This document shows, piece by piece, positions 8,308 to 15,500 of a stretch of DNA of 64,000 nt. Source of the DNA: Pseudomonadota bacterium (lineage in GTDB: Bacteria; Myxococcota; Polyangia; Polyangiales; Polyangiaceae); the NCBI GenBank assembly GCA_023419055.1, contig JAEZYO010000415.1, positions 15,255-79,254 on the forward strand, written 5' to 3'. Under the pieces are notes generated by a model. That model worked only from the letters and a program-made list of their open reading frames with translations. It searched no databases and was not told where the DNA came from. A program made the translations under genes and the position numbers. The number at the start of each line of letters is the position of its first letter. Position 1 is the first letter of the stretch.

Positions 8308-9413
8308 GCGGCCTCCGATGACCTTGAGGATGCACGCAGGGGGCGTTCTGTGACCGCATCTCGCATCGCGAACACCCAAACGATGATTTGCGCGACCTGT
8401 GCGTAGAGCTCGGGCGGCACGCTCCCCTCGACCGGCAGCTCGTGGTAGATGCGCCGCGCCAGGCTCGGGTTCTGCACGACGGGGATCCGGTGCCGGGCGG
8501 CGATCTTTCGCATGTGCGCCGCGAGCGCGCCGGCGCCCTTGGCGAGGAGCTGCGGCGCGGCCATCTCGCCGTGCACGTACTTGAGCGCGACCGCGTAGTG
8601 GGTCGGGTTGGTGACGAGCACGCTCGCGTCGCGGGTCTTCTTCAGGGCGAGCGCGCGCTTCAGCATCTCGCGGCGCAGCTCCCGCTGCCGTGCACGGATG
8701 CGCGGATCGCCTTCGCGTTGCTTGATCTCCTCGCGCAGCTCCCGCCGGCTCATGCGCATGTCCTTCGCGAACGTCCGGCGTGTGTGGACGAGGTCCACGA
8801 TCGCGATGAGCCACAGCGCGAGTGCGAGCTGGAGGCCGAGCCCGGCGATGTCGGAGAGGAGCGTGCGGAGGATCGCTGCGGGCGGGAGACCCGAGAGCAT
8901 GTAGAAGTGCGGCACCAGCGCCTTGAGCCCGAGGTAGACCACCCAGGTGAGCACGAGCAGCTTGAGGATCGAGCGCGCGGCGAGGAACAGCGTGCGCACG
9001 TTGAAGAACCGCTTCGCGCCCGTGACCGGGTTGATCCGCGACCAGTCCGCCTTGACGGGATGGGCCGAGAAGACGGGCCCGGTCTGGAGCAGGTTCCCCG
9101 CGAGCGCCGCCACGAAGAGCGCGATGAAGAACGGCACCGAGAGCGTCAGCGCCCCGCGCACCATGCGCGAGACGAGCGGCCAGAGGCCCGCGGCGCTCGG
9201 ATCGAGGCTCGCCGCCTGGACGAGGACCGCCCGATCGAGCCGGAAGAGATCTCGCCAGGCCTCCCAGCCCCGCCAGTTGAGGAAGATCATCGCCACGGTG
9301 AAGACCGTCACCGAGACGATGTCCGCGCTCTTCGCAACCTGCCCCTTCTCGCGCGCCTTCTGCAGCTTGTAGGGGGTGGCCGCTTCGTTGCGGTCCAGCT
9401 CCTGCTCGGCCAT
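8295..9413 (-). CDS. flhB: Flagellar export switch protein FlhB
   Basis: FlhB is the inner-membrane switch that changes export specificity from rod/hook to filament proteins. The 372-aa product starts MAEQELDRNEAATPYKLQKA followed by REKGQVAKSADIV, a near-universal FlhB opening. It has four membrane helices (about residues 33-205). The autocleavage motif NPTH is at residues 269-272, the same numbering as in enteric FlhB, so self-cleavage between N and P is expected. The ATG at 9411-9413 overlaps the fliR stop (ATGA), and the 3' end overlaps flhA. The Arg/Ser-rich tail is short and variable. Confidence 0.95.
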   Translation of the reverse strand: MAEQELDRNEAATPYKLQKAREKGQVAKSADIVSVTVFTVAMIFLNWRGWEAWRDLFRLDRAVLVQAASLDPSAAGLWPLVSRMVRGALTLSVPFFIALFVAALAGNLLQTGPVFSAHPVKADWSRINPVTGAKRFFNVRTLFLAARSILKLLVLTWVVYLGLKALVPHFYMLSGLPPAAILRTLLSDIAGLGLQLALALWLIAIVDLVHTRRTFAKDMRMSRRELREEIKQREGDPRIRARQRELRREMLKRALALKKTRDASVLVTNPTHYAVALKYVHGEMAAPQLLAKGAGALAAHMRKIAARHRIPVVQNPSLARRIYHELPVEGSVPPELYAQVAQIIVWVFAMRDAVTERPLRASSRSSEAAWGS

Positions 9414-10213
9414 CACGCGCCCCCCGCGAAGATGGCGTCCCAGGTCCGGTAGATGCTGCCGTACACGCGCCCCATCGCGTCGCCCATGCCGCCGAACCAC
9501 AGCGAGAGCGCGACGAGGCCCACGACGATCTTCACCGGGATCCCCATGGCGATCATGTTCATCTGGGGCATGTTCCGGGCGACGACGCCCAGGGCCACCT
9601 CGACCATGAGCAGGCAGAACACGACCGGCACGGCGAGGGCGAAGGCGAGCGTGAAGAGGCCCATCACCTGCACGAGCATCGGCCCGACGGCAGCCTCCAG
9701 CGGCCACGGCTGACCGAGCGGGAACCGCTCCAGGCTGAACGCGAGCCCGCGGAGCAGCGCGTGGTGGCCGCCGACGAGGAAGAACACGACGATTGCGAGC
9801 TGGTTGAAGGCGGCCGTCACGACCGACTGGTGCCGGTTCGTGATGGGGTCGAGGAGCTGCCCCATGCCGATGCTCATCTGCACGCCCAGAAGGTCGCCCG
9901 CGATCGAGAAGCACGCGAACGCCAGGAGGATGCCCAGGGCCAGGGTGCCCCCCAGGCTCAGCTCGAAGAGCGCAGCCTGGATCATCGCCCCCGGTGACGA
10001 GAGAACCTGCACCGGCGCGGGCGCGCCCACGAGGCCGGAGGGGATGCCCATCGCGAGCCCCACCGACAGCCCGAGGACCACGAGCACGCGCACGACCGCG
10101 GGGACGCTGCTCTCCGCGAGGAGAGGAGTGAAGAGGAACACCGCCGCGAGCCGAAGCGAGAGCAGCACCACCGTCGCGAGCCAATCGGCGCTCATGGTGA
10201 TGGCCTGGCCCAT
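9413..10213 (-). CDS. fliR: Flagellar export gate protein FliR
   Basis: FliR is one of the three small subunits (FliP, FliQ, FliR) that form the export pore. The 266-aa product is almost entirely hydrophobic, with about six helices. It carries family blocks LRLAAVFLFTPLLAESSVPA, GDLLGVQMSIGMGQLLDP, NQLAIVVFFLVGGHHALL and the C-terminal VVARNMPQMNMIAMGIPVKI. It lies 9 bp downstream of fliQ and overlaps flhB by ATGA. No fliP is next to it in this window. Confidence 0.94.
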   Translation of the reverse strand: MGQAITMSADWLATVVLLSLRLAAVFLFTPLLAESSVPAVVRVLVVLGLSVGLAMGIPSGLVGAPAPVQVLSSPGAMIQAALFELSLGGTLALGILLAFACFSIAGDLLGVQMSIGMGQLLDPITNRHQSVVTAAFNQLAIVVFFLVGGHHALLRGLAFSLERFPLGQPWPLEAAVGPMLVQVMGLFTLAFALAVPVVFCLLMVEVALGVVARNMPQMNMIAMGIPVKIVVGLVALSLWFGGMGDAMGRVYGSIYRTWDAIFAGGA

Positions 10214-10222
10214 TGCGTCGCC

Positions 10223-10489
10223 TCAGAACAGCGATGGAATCCCCGCCCAGAGCTCCGACCACCAGTGGGCGACGGTCCGGAGCATCCACGAGCCGAAGAC
10301 GATGGAGGCGATGGCCGCCGTCGCGAGCTTCGGCACGAAAGTCAGCGTCATCTCCTGAACTTGCGTGACCACCTGCAGGATCGAGATCACGAGCCCTACG
10401 AGCATGGTGAGGCCGAGGAGCGGGGCACAGATGACGAGCCCCGTCCAGAACAGGTCGCTCATCATGTGCAATGCGAGATCGGGGTGCAT
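10223..10489 (-). CDS. fliQ: Flagellar export gate protein FliQ
   Basis: FliQ is the 88-aa export-pore subunit with two membrane hairpin helices. The family motif is clear: LVGLVISILQVVTQVQEMTL then TFVPKLATAAIASIVFGSWM. It is the first gene of the operon in this window. There is no strong Shine-Dalgarno ahead of the ATG at 10487-10489, but the reading frame start matches the length of relatives. fliP, which usually precedes fliQ, is absent from the 1.2 kb upstream, so it must be elsewhere in the genome. Confidence 0.94.
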   Translation of the reverse strand: MHPDLALHMMSDLFWTGLVICAPLLGLTMLVGLVISILQVVTQVQEMTLTFVPKLATAAIASIVFGSWMLRTVAHWWSELWAGIPSLF

Positions 10490-11740
10490 CGTTGTGTTTC
10501 GCTACAGCGATTGTCTCGTCCAATCCGCGCCCGCGCCCAGCGGACACACCGCTCCCGTTCGGGCGATGATGCGCCCGGCGGCCCTTCGGCACGACACGTT
10601 CAGCCCCCAGCACTCACGCCCAAGCACGTGCGCCGCCCCACGGCGCACGGAGACTCATGGAACGAATGGCATCTCGGGTACTACAGGGTGACCGTGCTTG
10701 GCAAGCAGCTAGACCTCGAGTGAACCCATTCGCTCTCGCCCATCAGCGCGCAAGCGCGCCGAGGCACGGCGGAATCCTTCGTGATGCGGGAGGGAGCGAA
10801 GAACGGCGCTCGGCGCGCCTCGGCAAGGCGCCCGCGGCTGGCCGTGCGAGTCTCACGCGAACCCCCTCTTCGGACGAGAGCCAGCATCGCGGCTACCACA
10901 CGCGACCAGTCTCGTGGCGACCGCACCGTGGTTCTCGAGGCGATCGTGTGGTGGATCCAGCCCTTGCCGTGTCGGGATCTCGCGTTGCAGAGCGGCGTGC
11001 CCGCGCGCCCCTCCGCCTTGCCTGGGCAAGATAGTGATGACTTCGCCGCGATCTTCGCGCTTGCGAACGGCTTCGCGCAAACGCGAGCGGAACGCCGCAT
11101 CGCTCTCGAAGCCCGGCGAGCGCTCGAGCCTCAGCGACGCCTCGGGCGGTGGACCATGCGCCCTCCCCGCGACGGAGAGCCCCTTCGTCGCGTCCTCCGC
11201 GACCACGGCCCTCGTGAACACGTGCCCGGAGATGAGAGCACGGCCGGGGGCTCGATGTGACACGATCCTCAATCCTCGTCGAGCGCGAGGACGTGCTCGA
11301 CGGCGCTCCCCGCGGCGTCACGCCGCGCGCGCCGGCCTCCTCCACGATCGCGCGCTCGCGCTCGATCCGAGCGGCGGTCGCTCCCGCCTCCCGAGGCAGG
11401 CGCCGCGACGGAGCTCGTGCTGGATTCCGTCTGAACCAGCAGCGTCAGTTTCCAGAAACTTGTTATCGAACGTTACTCGCAGTTTGAAGTTCCTAGCCGC
11501 CACGCATGCAGTAGTTGAGTAAGTCTCCGACAGTCGCCCGAGTAGCAAGAAGGTGGCTACCGCCTGAGCGGCCGTACGCCAGGCGGCATCGAAGGCCCGG
11601 CGAGCGCTCGGCTCCCAACCTCCGGGACGCTGCGGAGAGGTCCGGCTCGGAAGTCGGCGAAACTGCGAAACGCTCGTGCAGCATGGCTTCAAGAGGAAGC
11701 CGAGGTTACCGCTCGCCCCACTGCTCGAGACCCATCCTCT
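10490..11740. other. About 1.25 kb without a convincing gene, between the flagellar operon and the toxin locus
   Basis: Open frames exist on both strands, but all overlap each other, are Arg/Pro-rich and resemble no family I know. One minus-strand frame (10,853-11,272; contains RLERSPGFESDAAFRSRLRE) is the most protein-like, but its start has no support. Two segments, near 11,106-11,126 and 11,589-11,610, are nearly identical over about 21 bases (CCCGGCGAGCGCTCG core) with weaker similarity around them, so part of this region looks like a decayed duplication. The part from about 11,430 onward is visibly richer in A+T. The fliQ operon promoter should lie near 10,490-10,700, but I could not identify it with confidence. 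Confidence 0.5.
10628..10648. promoter_or_regulatory. Perfect 8-bp inverted repeat upstream of the fliQ operon
   Basis: GTGCGCCG, five bases CCCCA, then CGGCGCAC. It lies about 140 bp upstream of fliQ. It may be an operator, a hairpin in a leader RNA, or chance in GC-rich DNA; no T-tract follows on either strand, so a factor-independent terminator is unlikely. Confidence 0.35.
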
Positions 11741-12097
11741 TCACGTCTTGTCTGGGTCGTGCTTCGCATGCTCCAGCGCAATGGGCGGCGTATCGTACTT
11801 ATAGTCAAACCTATACTTGCCCGCCTCCCTGTTCACGACGAACTCCAACCACGTCCATTCCTGATCTTGCCCCTCGGGCTTACTGCCCTTCAATTCAACG
11901 AGAGTATCGAGCAGTTCGAGGTCGAGGTCGAGGTCGCCTACCCTGACACCCTGCAGAAAATACGCAGCAGTATATATCTCGTGATTCATCCCATCAACCA
12001 CAGCGTTCTCGTAGTGAATCCGAATCTCGTCCCAGGACTCGCGCACGGAGTCAACCACCCCTTGCGCAAATTTGTCCTGCAACTCGATCATCCTCAC
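11741..12097 (-). CDS. YezG-like (DUF600-type) immunity protein for the adjacent nuclease toxin
   Basis: The 118-aa acidic product contains WTWLEFVVNREAGKYRFDY followed by KYDTPP, resembling the central pattern of the YezG/DUF600 immunity family, whose members neutralise nuclease toxins by direct binding. It begins 6 bp downstream of the toxin stop. The toxin stop codon is overlapped by a GGAGGG that serves as the ribosome site for the GTG at 12,095-12,097, so translation is probably coupled to the toxin. Base composition is clearly less GC-rich than the flanks, common for toxin/immunity pairs moving by recombination. Family membership is by pattern recognition; the immunity role is inferred from position. 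Confidence 0.72.
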   Translation of the reverse strand: MRMIELQDKFAQGVVDSVRESWDEIRIHYENAVVDGMNHEIYTAAYFLQGVRVGDLDLDLELLDTLVELKGSKPEGQDQEWTWLEFVVNREAGKYRFDYKYDTPPIALEHAKHDPDKT

Positions 12098-12103
12098 GAC
12101 CGT

Positions 12104-12586
12104 TCACCCTCCTGGCCGATTCCTGAACACCTCAGTAACCCATCCACCCCCGTTGACGCGGTAAGACGCCTTGAACGCATCCGGGCGCGCCGTCAGGTTC
12201 GCCCTATTGTAAACTGGCTCCACCCTGACGTCCACCGTGTTGCCTGGGTTCTGAGCCAAGTTTTTCACTCTTGACTCCCAGCGAGCGTACTTTCCCTGGT
12301 TCAGATTCTTGAGCCCGTTTGCCGGAACTCCGTTGCCCGGCACGACGTTTAGTCGATTCGTGGGTCCCCCAAACTGGTCGCCGACAAGATGGAAGCCGAC
12401 GTCCCCCGGCTGCGCGTCGGGACCCTTTCCAATCTGCTGGGTGCCCACACCGTCGGTCCCCTTCCGGCCGTCGATGGCCTTGAGCTTGACAGGACCTTCG
12501 GCCGATTTGACTCGACCCCTCCCATCAGTTTCCCACGTGTAGCCATCGTACGAGTACGAAGCATTGGGCTCCGCCTTATTGGCCGC
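12104..12586 (-). other. C-terminal toxin tip: DNA/RNA non-specific endonuclease (NS_2-like) domain
   Basis: The last about 160 residues of the YD-repeat protein. The segment GDVGFHLVGDQFGGPTNRLN followed by VVPGN matches the NS_2 endonuclease core, with the histidine of GFH as likely catalytic base and the asparagine of RLN as likely metal ligand. LNQGKYARWE and VDVRVEPVYN also fit the family. Nucleases of this type are common toxin tips in polymorphic toxins and are often paired with YezG immunity proteins, as here. Composition is less GC-rich than the repeat core, suggesting the tip was swapped in. Confidence 0.78.
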
Positions 12587-15500
12587 GCGGTTGAAGGCGT
12601 CTACATTTGTGAACCGCTTGGGGACTCGACGAGATCGCCCGACGCCCGGCGCATCGCCCGATTCCTCGGAGTCGTTATCGACGCCCTGGCGCCGTCTCGG
12701 CGTCGGGCTTCCCCCTGCATCGTCGGCGTCCGGCTGTCGGCGCGGTCTGAACGAGGGGCCCGAATCCCCGTCTCCTTGCGAGCCGTCTACGTCAGGGCCG
12801 GGGCCGACGCCCCTACGCGGGCCCCGCGGGCCAAGATTCACCATCGCCCCAGCCTCCATGGAGTCTTGGGGTCCCATGGCGGCGACTGCCTCGGCACCTA
12901 TCGCACCCCATGCAATCCTGGCACTCAATGCGGAGTTCTCAAGCCAATTGTCCATATTGAGCTTGCCGCTGAGGTGCAGGTTGACGTCCTGCGATATGCC
13001 AAAGAGGGACATATAAAGCGCGTCCTCAAGGTGTCCCCGCGCGCCGGGGCGCACCTGCATCCCCAGTTCCACCAACCCATCCGTCATCTTGGTGATGGCC
13101 TCGCTCGTTAAGCTCTTCTTGGGGTTCCAACCGCTTTCCACGACAACACTCCTGATACTCAGGATGTGTTCTGGTGAACCCGGTTCGAACGGCTTGACGA
13201 CGTCTGCCCGGACCGGGGAACGCCAGGGAGTCCGTGCCCGGTCGTCAGGAAGCGCGGCGACGTCCGCGGATGCGTCCTTGCTCCAGCGCTCGAGCTCGCG
13301 CTCTCGCTTCCGCCAAGAGTTATCCGAAACGTTCTGCCTACCTTCGCCAACCCTGCCCAGATCAAGCACGTCGACGCTGAACTCGTCCCCGACGCGAACG
13401 ACGTTCGGGTCCTTGCCCGCTGCCTTCATCTGGCCGACCGCAGCGTAGATCTGGTCGTCGCTCAGGTTCATTCGCCGCAATGCCCCAATGAAGCTCCCGT
13501 CACCGGCCTCGATCCTGCCGAGGAGAATCCCCGTGGCGCTGGTCGTGCCCGCGCCTCCCGGGAGTACGCCACGGCTCGTGTCGCCCAGGAACGAGGCAAG
13601 AGTCTGCGACGGCAGGTTGGCCGATTGACTCACCGGAGGAGCGATCTCCGACGAACTCTCGGAGCCGGCGTCGGATGGCGGGCTCGCGCTGGACATCGGC
13701 TCGTAGTACGCATCACCGGGCGGTCCCTCGCTGGACACCGGCTCGTAGTACGCATCACCGGGCGGTCCCGCTGTTCCCGTTCCGCTCAGGCCCTCCACAA
13801 ACGTGTTCCCCAGCGCGTTCCCGAACGAATCCGCCATCGCCCGCCAGACCTCGACTTTACCGCCCCTCATCGCGGTCACGGTCACTCCGGACGCAAGCCC
13901 AGCCAGCGTCCCGTTGAGAAGCTTCCTGCTCCAGCCGAAGTCCTTCAGTGGATTCTTCCCCACCACCCCGAGGGCTTCCCCGGCGAGCGACCCGACGGCG
14001 CTCCCGGTGGCCGCCCCGGCGACGCCCATCCAGTCAAAGCCCTTCTCCTCCGAGATGCCGAGCGCGAGCGTCGCGCCCTGCGTGAGCGCGTTGGTCACCG
14101 AGCTCTTCGCGGCGTTGACCGCGAGCTTCGCGATGCCCTTGAGGTTGCCCGTGTTGACGACGGAGCCGACCCCCATGCTCGCCCAGGTGCTGACGACGTT
14201 GCTCAAGACCGAGTTCATGGAGAACTTCCCGGTCACGCCGGCATTCATGAGCTCCCCGAGCGACCCGCCCACGAATGCACCGATGCCAGCCGCGGCGAAG
14301 CCCACGGCCCCGCCACCGCCTGCGAGTGCGGCGGCCCCCATCGACATCACCGTCCCGAAGCTCGCCGTGCTGAAGCTCACGCCGGACGTCATCGCGATCG
14401 CCGCCGCACCCGCCGTGTACACGGTGGCGATCGTCACGATCACCGCGATGATGATGGTCCCGATGATCCCGCAGCTCTTCGGCGATGGCTGCGGAACGTT
14501 CGGCGACGTGTCCCCGATCACCTTCGACGGGTCGTACGGCTTGAAGGTGCTGGCGTTGTTCGTGCTCCCCGCGAGGCGTGTCGGGAGGTTGATGATGAGT
14601 CCCGTCGTGAGCGCCTTGCCCTTCGCGGTCACCGGGTTGGCGCGGGCGATGTCCGCCGCGCCCGCCTTGTCGCCGTTGTAGACGCGCTCGGCGATGCTCT
14701 CGAACGTGTCACCGGCCTGGACCACGTACTGCCCGATCGCGGCCGACGGGTAGTTGGCGGTGATCGCCGAGAAGCCCAGGTTGAAGTCGTTCTGCTTCTT
14801 GTAGTTCGGGTCCCCCTCGTTGTTCGTGGGCTTGTTCGGATCCGTCCCCTCGCCGTAGATCGCGAGCGCGTTCCCGTTCGCGATCGGCTGCCACAGCACG
14901 CGGCCCTGCTGGATCTTCCGGATGACCCGGCCGGCGGCATCGTTCGCGAACGTCCGGTCGAACTGGTTCTTCGTCGAGTCGTCGAGGCCGATGAGGTAGC
15001 CGTTCGCGTCGTACTTGTTGGTCATCGTCCCGGGATGGTTGACGTTGTCCGCCCGGACACCCTGCGTGACGCCTTCCTTGTACGAGTCGAACTTCGCGAA
15101 CGAGAGGGTCTCGTAGTACGTCTCGGACTGGCCCGCCCGCCGCGACGTGTAGCCGAGCACGTTGCCCGCGGCGTCGTACCCGTACACCGCGTCTCCGAAC
15201 CCCTTGTGGTAGCCGACGATCTGCCCGCCGTAGTAGTCCGGGACGTCGACGATCTTCTTGTACGTGTAGACCGTCTCGCTGTCGTACTTGCCGTCGTCGG
15301 TCCCGTCGGACTTGTACGTCTTCTGGCCCTGGACGAGACCCTTGTCGTACCAGCTCACCCGCGTGTAGAGCCCGTTCGCGTTCGGATCGTTCGCGGCGAT
15401 CGCGCTCATGTACGCCTTGGGGATGTCGAAGTTCGCGCCCATCTTGAGCAGGCGCGAGGCCGCGTCGTACTGCCGGGTATCGAGCAGCAGCGCCTGCGCG

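Noticed and set aside
6304..8406. A 700-codon plus-strand open frame opposite flhA
   Set aside because: Arg/Glu/Asp-rich shadow of the FlhA coding strand; FlhA itself is unmistakable.
10853..11272. A 139-codon minus-strand open frame between fliQ and the immunity gene
   Set aside because: The most protein-like frame there, but with no ribosome site or family match; kept only as part of an unexplained region.
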